Shown: one piece after another, positions 7,810 to 15,578 of the stretch
How the letters are laid out: every line of letters begins with the position of its first letter
How positions within the stretch are numbered: position 1 is the stretch's first letter
Assembly: GCA_020438105.1 (NCBI GenBank)
Contig: JAGQVE010000004.1
Location: 1 to 64,000 of the forward strand
Direction: 5' to 3'
From: Bacteroidales bacterium
Lineage (GTDB): Bacteria; Bacteroidota; Bacteroidia; Bacteroidales; JAADJA01
Length of the DNA: 64,000 nt
Program-made: the position numbers and the translations under genes
The notes under the pieces: generated by a model
What the model saw: the letters and a program-made list of their open reading frames with translations, nothing else
Told to the model about the DNA's origin: nothing
The model's database searches: none

Positions 7810-9393
7810 TCAATACTTCAGGCTGTTTACCTTCGATTTTAGCTTATAGCTGTTTGGGGCATAAGTGAGTCCCCTTTCCAGGTAGTTTTTAGCTTGTTTC
7901 ATATTGCTCTTCCTGTAATAATAAGAAGCAGCACGTGAATAAACTTCTTCCACCAGGTCAGAAAATATTAAGTTGTCAGAGTTGAGCTTTTTACTTCCGG
8001 CGAGGGCTTCAAAATCAGCAATTTTGTCAAAGGCCTCTTGTGATTGATCCATTTCAAACCCATGTAAACTCATAGCAAGTAGCAGGGCCCCACGCATTGT
8101 GTTGAATTCGGTATCCTCGGTAAATGCAGGATATTTTTCAGCATACTGATTTATTGAATGTAGGGCTTCCTCTGGAGTTTTCAATTGCCAGAAACTTTGC
8201 ATTACAGCGGCTAAAAACATGTTCAGGGCATCCACATTTTTGGGTTTAAGGTTATATGCTTTCTCCAAATATTCCACGGAAGCCATATATTCGTCCTCTA
8301 TGATTAATACCCGTCCTCTTTCATAATTATAAGTGAAAGAAACTTCACGGATTTGTGTTGAATCGGTCAGGTGTTTAATAATTCGGTTATAGTATGCATC
8401 ATATAAGGTTGTATTGTTTTCGTTGATCAAAAGAACATTTGTTACGTCAGCAAATTGCGAAATAACATCTTCATTTGAAATGCCATAATTTTTGTAACGT
8501 GCACCCTTATATATATAATCTGCAAAATGGATATCTTCATATTTACAGTCTATCAGAGCATTTGCAAGGCAAATTAAAAGCAAATAACCGGCATCATTTG
8601 ATGGATACAGGTAATATGATTTTTCAGCCAAAATAAAAGCTTCTTCATATTGTTCGTAATTCATCAGGTCAACGGCCCGCTTATAATATTGCAACCCGGC
8701 CAGCCCTGTTAAATTTATCCCCGCTTCCTTGTAATAGATCTCATTGAATAATTCATCCACACTTTTTTTGTTTTTATCCGACTGACTGATTTCTCCGGCC
8801 TCAGCCATATAATCTACAAATTGCTGCTTGGTCTGCTCGTCGAATTGTGCGTTTTCTTTTGCAGGATCACCAAAAGTCAGGGGGATCTTTAAGTTTTGAG
8901 GATATGCTAAAATGGAAACCTGGTCATAAGAATAATTAATAACATAAGGAATTTGAAGGTCATTTAATAACAATCCAAAAAGTGCGGAAGCTGAAATACT
9001 GTTATAAATTCCGTCGCTAATAATATTTGAGAAATAATATTCCTGCCCGAATTTATTCAGATATTTAGCCTGGATATCAGCATAAATTTTTTTTATCTTT
9101 TTTTCTTCTTTGAGTTTTATAAACTTGCTATTATTCTTGTACTGATCCGACAACTCAGCAACCTCCCGCCGAATTCCGTTTAATTTGTCAGCATCACATT
9201 TTTCATCAATAGCCACAAGCAAATATATAAGGTTGGGGCCTTTTTCGCTTTTAATACTCTCAAAAGCAATCTTTTCAAGATTTGAATGAAATGACAGGTC
9301 TTCTTTTTGCACCAAGGAATCAGGCGATGATGCCATCATGGAGATTGAAAAAAGAATGAAAGCGTGAATTAACTGTATGCGGAATTGGGTCAT
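7810..9393 (-). CDS. Secreted or periplasmic TPR protein
   Basis: 527 residues. The N-terminal hydrophobic stretch (LIHAFILFSISMMASS) looks like a signal peptide. Degenerate tetratricopeptide-like helices are visible, for example YYKRAVDLMNYEQYEEAFILAEKSYYLYPSND, VEYLEKAYNLKPKNVDALN and AKNYLERGLTYAPNSYKLK, read here as separate segments. Between residues 120 and 200 there is a region about the size of a transglutaminase-like domain, but no Cys-His-Asp triad can be made out. It is probably a scaffold for protein-protein contacts in the periplasm. A promoter with ATTG and TATATTTG elements is found upstream. Confidence 0.65.
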   Translation of the reverse strand: MTQFRIQLIHAFILFSISMMASSPDSLVQKEDLSFHSNLEKIAFESIKSEKGPNLIYLLVAIDEKCDADKLNGIRREVAELSDQYKNNSKFIKLKEEKKIKKIYADIQAKYLNKFGQEYYFSNIISDGIYNSISASALFGLLLNDLQIPYVINYSYDQVSILAYPQNLKIPLTFGDPAKENAQFDEQTKQQFVDYMAEAGEISQSDKNKKSVDELFNEIYYKEAGINLTGLAGLQYYKRAVDLMNYEQYEEAFILAEKSYYLYPSNDAGYLLLICLANALIDCKYEDIHFADYIYKGARYKNYGISNEDVISQFADVTNVLLINENNTTLYDAYYNRIIKHLTDSTQIREVSFTYNYERGRVLIIEDEYMASVEYLEKAYNLKPKNVDALNMFLAAVMQSFWQLKTPEEALHSINQYAEKYPAFTEDTEFNTMRGALLLAMSLHGFEMDQSQEAFDKIADFEALAGSKKLNSDNLIFSDLVEEVYSRAASYYYRKSNMKQAKNYLERGLTYAPNSYKLKSKVNSLKY

Positions 9394-9418
9394 GACCTCA
9401 GTTTTTAATAAGCTGGAG

Positions 9419-9451
9419 CAAATATAACTAATGCAGCTTCAAAAAAGCAAT
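9419..9451 (-). promoter_or_regulatory. Bacteroidota-type promoter of the TPR gene
   Basis: On the minus strand TATATTTG (9419-9426) is preceded, after 21 bases, by TTG within ATTG (9448-9451). The start codon is 25 bases downstream. Confidence 0.5.
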
Positions 9452-9493
9452 CATTTACTGTTTCCAGGCTTAATTTAGATTTATTCTGGATAT

Positions 9494-9520
9494 AAAAAAA
9501 CCCGCTGATGAATCAGCGGG
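9494..9520 (-). terminator. Intrinsic terminator of the CDC-like gene
   Basis: A 9-bp perfect stem (CCCGCTGAT / ATCAGCGGG, 9501-9520) with a 2-base loop, followed on the minus strand by seven T. It lies about 20 bases past the stop of the CDC-like lipoprotein gene. Confidence 0.85.
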
Positions 9521-9541
9521 CCGTAATTTCATTTTGAATTA

Positions 9542-11362
9542 TTATAAATCAAAGGGCCCGATAAACTCATTGGTGCCGGTTCCAAAAACATCACCTGAAA
9601 TACAATACTTGTCTCCGCTCAGGTTAAACAAGAGGTAATATTTTTTATTGCCAATATAAAATCCTATTCCGGCTCCAACTTTCTTAACTGCAAAAGGAAG
9701 CCCGCCACCTGCCCAATCGGTAATATCGTAAACAGGGTCAAATGAATTTGGATTATTATAATACAATGAAAACAAAGTTCCATCTTTATTTACCATGTAC
9801 CTGCGTGAAGGCCCTGAGGATTCGTGATAATTAAATATTAGTGCTCCAATTCCATTGAGGGCAAAGGGCACATTTCCGGTTGCAAGGTTACTGATGGGTT
9901 GAACCTGTGTGCTCCAGGTTGAATCCGACCGCAAATAAGTATATTGTGTCCCGGTCATATCCATGATCATGGTCCAGCTATCCATTTCATTGTTTCCATC
10001 AATGCGGCAGGCGGCGCCTATACCACCTGACCATGGTAAAGGACCTCCGCCCAATGTTTCAATCGGGTAGGGGCCATCCAGTTCACCAACTTTACTTACA
10101 AGGTACTGCGTACCATCCAGGCTGATTAAAACGAATTCGGTACCATAACGGCTGAATGCTGCACCAACTCCACCTATTTTTGAAATCACATTGCCTTCCC
10201 AATGCGCAGTATATGCCGGAGCGCCTCCAACTGGAGCAGGCTCACAATTGGTTACATCATATTCAGTAGCAAGTTGTACGCTAACGATTTGATTGTCATA
10301 AACGCTTCTCACAACATAGCTGATGGGCACGCCGGTTGAGATCGTAGTGGATTGAGCCAGTAATCCAACCAGGTCGTTCAAGTCGGAAACCCCTACAGTG
10401 AGCAAGCTTGTTGTAGCTTCGCCACCAAATGCCATTACTTTAATTTTAAGATTTTCAAGACTTGAAAATGTATTACCTGAAATGTCAATATTTGCTGAAT
10501 TAACCACTCCATTTAAGGATGCCTGAACACTGGCTTCCATTTCAGTATAGGTTGAACTCGATTCGATAAGCATGTAATAGATTCGGCCATAAGTAACGTC
10601 TGAAATATAGGTAGCCGGATTGCCTTCCTGTACATATTTTGCAAGATCATCCGGGGTGACACTCGGAGCAAATAAGTCAGCATTGCTTGTTGGAATATCA
10701 AAGCTCATGGTATAAAAGCTTTGATTTAATTCAACCAGGATACGATTATAGCTTGAGTTTTGGCTAAAACCGAAATCAGCACTTATATCGGCAAAAGCTG
10801 ATTCAAAATCCACACCCAGTTGTAATGCCATTGCCTGTTCGCTTTGTACCTGACTGTAATTAAATACAAAATTCGATGGGAGATCGGGTGGTGAGTTTGC
10901 AATAATGTTATTCATCGCTACGCTGATGCTGCTTTTTGAAACTTCATCCACAGGGAATGAAGATGCAAGGTTGCCGTTAACTAGATCATATGAAATGGTG
11001 CCGCCTGCCCGGTCCACCGCAATTACGTTTGGTGTTGATTGTTTCAGCGAATTTCCCTGTAATAAGCTACCCGGATAAATTACCGATGCATTCGGATTAA
11101 ATAACGGGAACCCTTTGTTGCCGCCACCGGGTTCAAGGGCATTATAAGTGGTAGTAGTACAATTCCATTCCTCTCCGTCGATGGTCTCAGTTGAATTAGT
11201 TTCATCCACTACTTCCTCTGATTTTTCAGCAGGAGTAAATGATCCGCCGGATTTAATTACGCTATCGAAAGTTATGGGTGTTTCTTCCTCTTTTTTAGAG
11301 CAGGAAATAATTATCCCAATTGAAATAAATAGAAAAATGAGTTTTTTGAGTTGAGCTTTCAT
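9542..11362 (-). CDS. Lipoprotein with cholesterol-dependent-cytolysin-like core and four-repeat C-terminal domain
   Basis: 606 residues. A lipobox (IISC, Cys21) is followed by SKKEEE, which resembles the charged surface-export signal of Bacteroidota lipoproteins. Residues about 85-373 follow the thiol-activated cytolysin family in order: IYPGSLLQG, FNYSQVQSEQAMALQLGVDF, SFYTMSFD, TYISDVTYGRIYYMLIES, the glycine-pair turn AFGGEAT, and VPISYVVRSVYDN. These cover the regions that in CDCs build the pore and its hinge. Classical domain 4, with the Trp-rich undecapeptide and cholesterol-recognition Thr-Leu, is absent. Instead residues about 397-606 hold four copies of a 49-57-residue unit starting GGVGAAF, GGIGAAC, NGIGALI and KKVGAGI, each continuing to a GTxY/GDKY strand, as in a four-bladed, hemopexin-like propeller (inference). 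It is likely a surface-anchored pore former or perforin-like protein with a different target receptor. It has its own operator and promoter, shared with the beta-helix gene at 13592. Confidence 0.8.
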   Translation of the reverse strand: MKAQLKKLIFLFISIGIIISCSKKEEETPITFDSVIKSGGSFTPAEKSEEVVDETNSTETIDGEEWNCTTTTYNALEPGGGNKGFPLFNPNASVIYPGSLLQGNSLKQSTPNVIAVDRAGGTISYDLVNGNLASSFPVDEVSKSSISVAMNNIIANSPPDLPSNFVFNYSQVQSEQAMALQLGVDFESAFADISADFGFSQNSSYNRILVELNQSFYTMSFDIPTSNADLFAPSVTPDDLAKYVQEGNPATYISDVTYGRIYYMLIESSSTYTEMEASVQASLNGVVNSANIDISGNTFSSLENLKIKVMAFGGEATTSLLTVGVSDLNDLVGLLAQSTTISTGVPISYVVRSVYDNQIVSVQLATEYDVTNCEPAPVGGAPAYTAHWEGNVISKIGGVGAAFSRYGTEFVLISLDGTQYLVSKVGELDGPYPIETLGGGPLPWSGGIGAACRIDGNNEMDSWTMIMDMTGTQYTYLRSDSTWSTQVQPISNLATGNVPFALNGIGALIFNYHESSGPSRRYMVNKDGTLFSLYYNNPNSFDPVYDITDWAGGGLPFAVKKVGAGIGFYIGNKKYYLLFNLSGDKYCISGDVFGTGTNEFIGPFDL

Positions 11363-11411
11363 GATAGATATTTTTTAGAATTAAATTTTGCGACTAATTA
11401 ATTTGTGTGGA

Positions 11412-11443
11412 CAAAATTATTCTGTTAGCTCTATCAATACAAA
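11412..11443 (-). promoter_or_regulatory. Promoter of the CDC-like gene (TTTG-N20-TAATTTTG)
   Basis: The minus strand carries TTTG (11440-11443), a 20-base spacer and TAATTTTG (11412-11419), followed by TCC. Spacing and -7 sequence are identical to the promoter of the beta-helix gene at 13523-13554. Confidence 0.8.
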
Positions 11444-11448
11444 CTTTT

Positions 11449-11468
11449 GGGGCGGACAAGGGGTGGAC
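11449..11468 (-). promoter_or_regulatory. Tandem operator, copy 1
   Basis: The minus strand reads GTCCACCCCTTGTCCGCCCC: two GTCCRCCCC half-sites separated by TT, i.e. an 11-bp direct-repeat period, about one helix turn. It ends 5 bases before the -33 TTTG, the position of a class II activator site. The same arrangement is at 13498-13517. The likely binder is the TPR-HTH regulator encoded between the two sites (inference). Confidence 0.7.
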
Positions 11469-11478
11469 GGACCAATAA

Positions 11479-13419
11479 TTAATTTTCCATTGTCATCATA
11501 AATGAATGCAAGTCCGATTCGTCTGGTAGTTGTAATTTCTTTCGCAACCGATACCTTGCTTTTTTAACACTCTCAGGTGAAATATTCATAATTGAAGCAA
11601 CTTCTTTTGAGGATAAATTCAGTTTCAACATTGCCGATAATCGCAGGTCATTACTCGTTAAAACAGGAAATTCGTTTTTCAGTTTACTTAAAAATCCCTG
11701 GTGAACCTGTTCAAAATGCCGGTTGAAATTTGTCCATTCCTTATCGGTTTGAGCACTTCCGTTGATCATGATCCTTAGTTTTTTGTAATCTGATTTATTA
11801 TCGGATCGCGATTGGTTCTCCAGTTCCGTTATTTTTTCTTTTAATGATTCCAGTAACTCATTTTTTTGCACCATTTGAAGCGCATGCGAAGTCAGTTCAT
11901 TCTTCTTAATGGCCAGTTCCTTTTCATAATTATCACGCTGAAGTTCGGCATTGATGAGCTTTTCATTTTCGAGTAATTTTTCCTGTTCACGAATCAGCCT
12001 GTTCCGGCGCATTTTACTTCTCACATGAAACACGAAATATATTCCTATGGTTAATGATAAAATGAGCCCAGCGATCAATATTAATTGCCGGATGCGTTGC
12101 AGTTCAAGGTCCTTCGAAAGTATTTCAATCTGACTCTTCTGCACCGCAATCTCTTTCTCATCTTCTATTTTTCGGTAACGTGCTTCCAGCTCTTCTATTT
12201 TATCTGATTTCTCTTTATCCAAAATACTATCTTTCATTGCAGCATATAAAATATAATATTCTAGCGATTTTTTATAATTACCCTGATCAGCCCACGCATC
12301 CGAAATACTTTCATAGGCTTCTTTAAGACTGGGTTTCGACTCAACTTTATTTGCAATGACAACAGCAGAATCATACACATTCATCGCTTTATTAAATTGT
12401 TTTTCAGCTGCGTAAAGATCTCCAAAGTTTCGGTACAACATCGACATTCTGAGCTGATCATTGTGTTTGATGGCTAATTTAAATGCATTTTCAAAATAGG
12501 CATTTGCTTTTGTATAGTCGCCTTCTTCTTTTGAAATAACCCCAAGGGTATTGTTGGCAAGTAAAATTACATTGTTGTTTCCAATTTCATCAGCCAGTAT
12601 AATAGCTTTGCTCAGGTATATTTTTGCTGAATCATATTTGGTCATTATCATATAAATGTATCCGGTATTGTTTAATGCCTGCGCTAAAAAAAAACGATCG
12701 TTTTTCTCTTCATAAATGGCACAGGCTTTCTTTAAGTTTTCCAATGCTTTCCGGTATTTTTTCAAAGCTTGATAGGTACTTGCCATATAAACCAATCCGT
12801 CTGCATATCTGATGTCATCACCAAGATCAAGTAGCTTTTGAATACTTTGCATATGGTATTTTTGGGCTTCATCAAAATTGCCCATATAATAATTGATATT
12901 ACCCAATAGCTGCAGCGAAAGGGCGATCCCATGAAGATCGTTCACCTTGCTGCTTATTCGAAGGCTCTCTTCAGTGTTAAACATGGCTTGAATATACTCT
13001 CCCTGCTCATAATAAATAATACCAATATTGCTTAAAATGTTGGCCTCCATTTTTGTGTCATTCAATTCTTTATACAAAAACAGGGCACGCTGGTATAAAT
13101 CTAAAGCGGTATCCGGAACATTTTGAACAGTGAAGCCTGCGGCAAGACGCTGATAGGCTTCGGCGATCCCTTTTTTGTAATGGTTGTTTTGTGATAACTC
13201 CAACGCTTTTTCAGCATAAGTTTTGGCTGTTTCAGGTTCACTGTAGGCGGTTGATTCCCAAAGTAAGATCAATAATTTAACCTTACTGGTGTCCACCCTG
13301 GTATTTTCAAGCTCATTTTTTAAACTGTCGGTATTTAATCTATCAGCCAACAATAAATTCGGGAATAAAATAACGATTAGGAAAAGCCACTGTTTCATAG
13401 GAATTGTCATCAAATTCAT
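11479..13419 (-). CDS. TPR-domain transcriptional regulator with membrane segment and LuxR-type HTH
   Basis: 646 residues from the first ATG. The third Met (MKQWLFLIVILF, 13396-13398) gives a standard signal peptide and may be the real start. The order is: signal peptide, about seven TPR units (residues 60-400, e.g. DTALDLYQRALFLYKEL, YIQAMFNTEESLRIS, FDEAQKYHMQSIQ), one membrane segment (LILIAGLILSLTIGIYFVF, about 445-465), a cytoplasmic coiled coil (470-540), and a C-terminal helix-turn-helix (LTSNDLRLSAMLKLNLSSKE continuing to IMNISPESVKKARYRLRKKL). This is the Bacteroidota class in which periplasmic TPRs sense and the cytoplasmic HTH binds DNA. It sits between two genes whose promoters share one operator, so those are its probable targets. 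It is transcribed in the same direction as the CDC-like gene, which has its own promoter in the 116-base gap. Confidence 0.85.
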   Translation of the reverse strand: MNLMTIPMKQWLFLIVILFPNLLLADRLNTDSLKNELENTRVDTSKVKLLILLWESTAYSEPETAKTYAEKALELSQNNHYKKGIAEAYQRLAAGFTVQNVPDTALDLYQRALFLYKELNDTKMEANILSNIGIIYYEQGEYIQAMFNTEESLRISSKVNDLHGIALSLQLLGNINYYMGNFDEAQKYHMQSIQKLLDLGDDIRYADGLVYMASTYQALKKYRKALENLKKACAIYEEKNDRFFLAQALNNTGYIYMIMTKYDSAKIYLSKAIILADEIGNNNVILLANNTLGVISKEEGDYTKANAYFENAFKLAIKHNDQLRMSMLYRNFGDLYAAEKQFNKAMNVYDSAVVIANKVESKPSLKEAYESISDAWADQGNYKKSLEYYILYAAMKDSILDKEKSDKIEELEARYRKIEDEKEIAVQKSQIEILSKDLELQRIRQLILIAGLILSLTIGIYFVFHVRSKMRRNRLIREQEKLLENEKLINAELQRDNYEKELAIKKNELTSHALQMVQKNELLESLKEKITELENQSRSDNKSDYKKLRIMINGSAQTDKEWTNFNRHFEQVHQGFLSKLKNEFPVLTSNDLRLSAMLKLNLSSKEVASIMNISPESVKKARYRLRKKLQLPDESDLHSFMMTMEN

Positions 13420-13497
13420 TAATAATTAATGGGATAATCCCAGTTGTTTTAACTAACAATCCGTAAAAAGATTTGTTTTGACTCAAAGGTTAATCAA

Positions 13498-13517
13498 GTC
13501 TACCCATTGTCCACCCC
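13498..13517 (+). promoter_or_regulatory. Tandem operator, copy 2
   Basis: Reads GTCTACCCATTGTCCACCCC and matches 17 of 20 positions of the operator at 11449-11468, differing only at three positions. It ends 5 bases before the -33 TTTG, exactly as copy 1 does. It also lies about 80 bases upstream of the divergent regulator gene, so it could mediate autoregulation. Confidence 0.7.
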
Positions 13518-13522
13518 TGATA

Positions 13523-13554
13523 TTTGTTTGGTTAATTAACCAGGTATAATTTTG
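13523..13554 (+). promoter_or_regulatory. Promoter of the beta-helix gene (TTTG-N20-TAATTTTG)
   Basis: TTTG at 13523-13526, a 20-base spacer and TAATTTTG at 13547-13554, followed by TCC. The start codon is 37 bases downstream. The architecture is identical to that of the CDC-like gene promoter. Confidence 0.8.
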
Positions 13555-13591
13555 TCCCCAGTATTAACTTGAATAACTAAAATCTATTCCT

Positions 13592-15328
13592 ATGAAAAAT
13601 CTACTACTTCTTATGAGCCTGTTTATGATTTCAATAAGCAGTATGAAAGCTCAAACATATTATGTATCTACTACGGGTGATGATGGTAATCCCGGATCCA
13701 TAGATCAACCCTGGGAAACCATACAATATGCCATGGATGTGGCTACTCCCGGCAGCACCGTAAATATCATGGGCGGTACCTACAATGAGCGGGTTTATTT
13801 AAATGTAAGCGGAAATGCAGGCAATATGATCACTTTTCAGAATTACAATAATGAAAGTGTGGTAGTGGATGGCGACGGATGGAACGACCCCGCATTGTGT
13901 GAAATTTATGATCAGCAATATGTCCGGATCAAAGGGATCCATTTTACAAACAATGCCCAACTGGATGCTATGGGAATATTTATTGAAGGTCAGTGCAGAA
14001 ATATTGAGATCATTGAATGTACTATCTCCGAAATCCATTTTTCTGCTAATCCCAATGCGCCTGTAAATGAAAACACCAATGCACAACCACTCATCGTTTA
14101 TGGATCAGATCCCAACTTTGCAATTACCGATTTGCTGGTCCTGGATTGTGAAATATACAATGCGAGAACTGGTTACTCCGAGGGTTTGGCTGTAAATGGA
14201 AATGTGGACGGTTTTGAAATATCAGGAAATACGGTTCATGATATCACCAACATTGGTATTGATGCCATCGGTCATGAAGGAACCTGCTCTGATCCGGCTT
14301 TGGATCAGGCCCGGAATGGTTATATCGACTGGAATACGGTTTACAATTGCCAGAGTGATTATGCCTCAGCTGCCGGAATTTATATTGATGGTGCTCGTGA
14401 TATTTACATCGAAAACAACGAGATTTATAATAATCAATGGGGTATAGAGGTAGGATGCGAAAACCTTGATAAAACTGCCTCTGGAATTGTGGTAAGAAAC
14501 AATTTTGTTTACGGAAACTCTTCAGGAGGAATACAATTAGGCGGGTATGATTATCCCGATGGAAGTGGAAAAGTAACGGATTGTATGATCGTGAACAATA
14601 CTCTTTTTGGTAATGCAACAACAAACTATTACGACGGTGAATTGACGTTGACCTATTCCGAAAACTGCAGCATCGTTAACAATATCTTTTATGCAAATAA
14701 CCCTGAGGTACAATTGATTTCCCTTGAGGATGTAGTTGCTATTCCACCAGGACTAATGCTCGATTACAACTTATGGTTCCACCCCGATGGTGCGGATAAT
14801 AGTTACATTTACTGGAGTGGTGCCGATTATGAATCTTTTGGAGATTTTATTGCCGGAACCGGTTTTGAAGCCAATGCGCAGTTTATCGATCCCACGTTAA
14901 AATCCGTCGATGTCAATGATCCTGATCTGCATATCATGGAAGATTCTCCGGCTCGTGATGCGGCAAACAGTACCTTCCTTTCTGATGCAGGTTCGAAAGA
15001 TTTTGATGATGAAAACCGGGTAAACGGTAGCCTTGATAAAGGAGCGGATGAGTATTATTATTCTTCTGGCGTATTTGCAAACAAAACAAGATTGTCGGTT
15101 GAGGTTTACCCCAATCCTGCAACAGATTTTATTTCAATTGAAATACCTGATTATAGTTTCAATGGGCAAAACGTTGTTCTGATTTTGGATCTGACAGGGA
15201 AAGTTGTTCAACAGCAAAGTTATACCGATAGAGAGCATATCTATGTTGGAGATCTTGAAAAGGGAGTTTATTTAATCCGGTTTGCAGAATCTGAAAATAG
15301 TTATTCAGGCAAACTGATAATCGAATAA
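13592..15328 (+). CDS. Secreted right-handed parallel beta-helix protein with T9SS sorting tail
   Basis: 578 residues. A signal peptide (LLLLMSLFMISISSMKAQ) is followed by YYVSTTGDDGNPGS and QPWETIQYAMD, the standard opening of secreted beta-helix proteins. Many helix coils then carry the VxNNxFYxN / IENNEIYNN pattern (residues about 100-400), as in polysaccharide lyase-like and DUF1565-like proteins. The last 75 residues are a T9SS type A tail (VEVYPNPATDF, ILDLTGKVV, GVYLIRFAES, SGKLIIE). No lyase catalytic residues can be assigned by eye, so binding or cleavage of a polysaccharide is inference from the fold. It shares operator and promoter with the CDC-like lipoprotein, implying joint expression under the TPR-HTH regulator. 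Confidence 0.85.
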   Translation: MKNLLLLMSLFMISISSMKAQTYYVSTTGDDGNPGSIDQPWETIQYAMDVATPGSTVNIMGGTYNERVYLNVSGNAGNMITFQNYNNESVVVDGDGWNDPALCEIYDQQYVRIKGIHFTNNAQLDAMGIFIEGQCRNIEIIECTISEIHFSANPNAPVNENTNAQPLIVYGSDPNFAITDLLVLDCEIYNARTGYSEGLAVNGNVDGFEISGNTVHDITNIGIDAIGHEGTCSDPALDQARNGYIDWNTVYNCQSDYASAAGIYIDGARDIYIENNEIYNNQWGIEVGCENLDKTASGIVVRNNFVYGNSSGGIQLGGYDYPDGSGKVTDCMIVNNTLFGNATTNYYDGELTLTYSENCSIVNNIFYANNPEVQLISLEDVVAIPPGLMLDYNLWFHPDGADNSYIYWSGADYESFGDFIAGTGFEANAQFIDPTLKSVDVNDPDLHIMEDSPARDAANSTFLSDAGSKDFDDENRVNGSLDKGADEYYYSSGVFANKTRLSVEVYPNPATDFISIEIPDYSFNGQNVVLILDLTGKVVQQQSYTDREHIYVGDLEKGVYLIRFAESENSYSGKLIIE

Positions 15329-15347
15329 GGAATTCTCAAAAATCACG

Positions 15348-15373
15348 AAAGCCGCTTATAAAGCGGCTTTTTT
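15348..15373 (+). terminator. Intrinsic terminator of the beta-helix gene
   Basis: A 10-bp perfect stem (AAAGCCGCTT / AAGCGGCTTT) with a 3-base loop and a T run. It starts about 20 bases after the stop codon. Confidence 0.85.
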
Positions 15374-15477
15374 GTTGCCCGACCAGGGGTTCCCGACAGT
15401 ATCGTCGGGATAAACTTCTTCCCCTGGTATGCAAAAAGGCCACTCTTTCGAGTAGCCTTTGTTGCCCGACCAGGGGT
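15371..15477. repeat. Duplicated tRNA-Gln 3' end with nested palindrome
   Basis: The 20 bases at 15371-15390 are repeated exactly at 15458-15477, where they span the 3' end of tRNA-Gln and its flank. Between them, CCAGGGG (15383-15389) and CCCCTGG (15421-15427) form an outer inverted repeat. This encloses an inner one of TCCCGAC (15391-15397) with GTCGGGA (15404-15410). The arrangement suggests either a scar of integration and excision at the tRNA or a repetitive extragenic palindrome. Confidence 0.65.
15433..15460 (-). terminator. Terminator of the glnS/tRNA-Gln unit
   Basis: On the minus strand AAAGGC, a mismatch, then ACTC, a GAAA tetraloop, GAGT, a mismatch, and GCCTTT followed by T residues. 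It directly follows the 3' end of tRNA-Gln. Confidence 0.75.
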
Positions 15478-15534
15478 CGAACCTGGACTCTTTTGATTCA
15501 GAGTCAAACGTGTTGCCAGTTACACCATCGGGCA
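15462..15534 (-). tRNA. tRNA-Gln (anticodon CTG)
   Basis: 73 bases. The acceptor stem TGCCCGA/TCGGGCA is perfectly paired. The D arm is GTGT...ACAC. The anticodon stem TTTGA/TCAAA encloses loop CTCTGAA with anticodon CTG (reads CAG). The T arm is CCAGG-TTCGACC-CCTGG and the discriminator is A. CCA is not encoded. It lies 44 bases downstream of glnS in the same direction with a terminator after it, so it may be co-transcribed with the synthetase that charges it. Confidence 0.95.
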
Positions 15535-15578
15535 TTGCGGGCGCAAATGTACTAAAATGTAATTCGAAAAGTCAAATT

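Noticed and set aside
15374..15430. A second tRNA-Gln or tRNA pseudogene
   Set aside because: Only the 3' end (acceptor strand and part of the T arm) is present; no anticodon arm follows. It is reported as a repeat.
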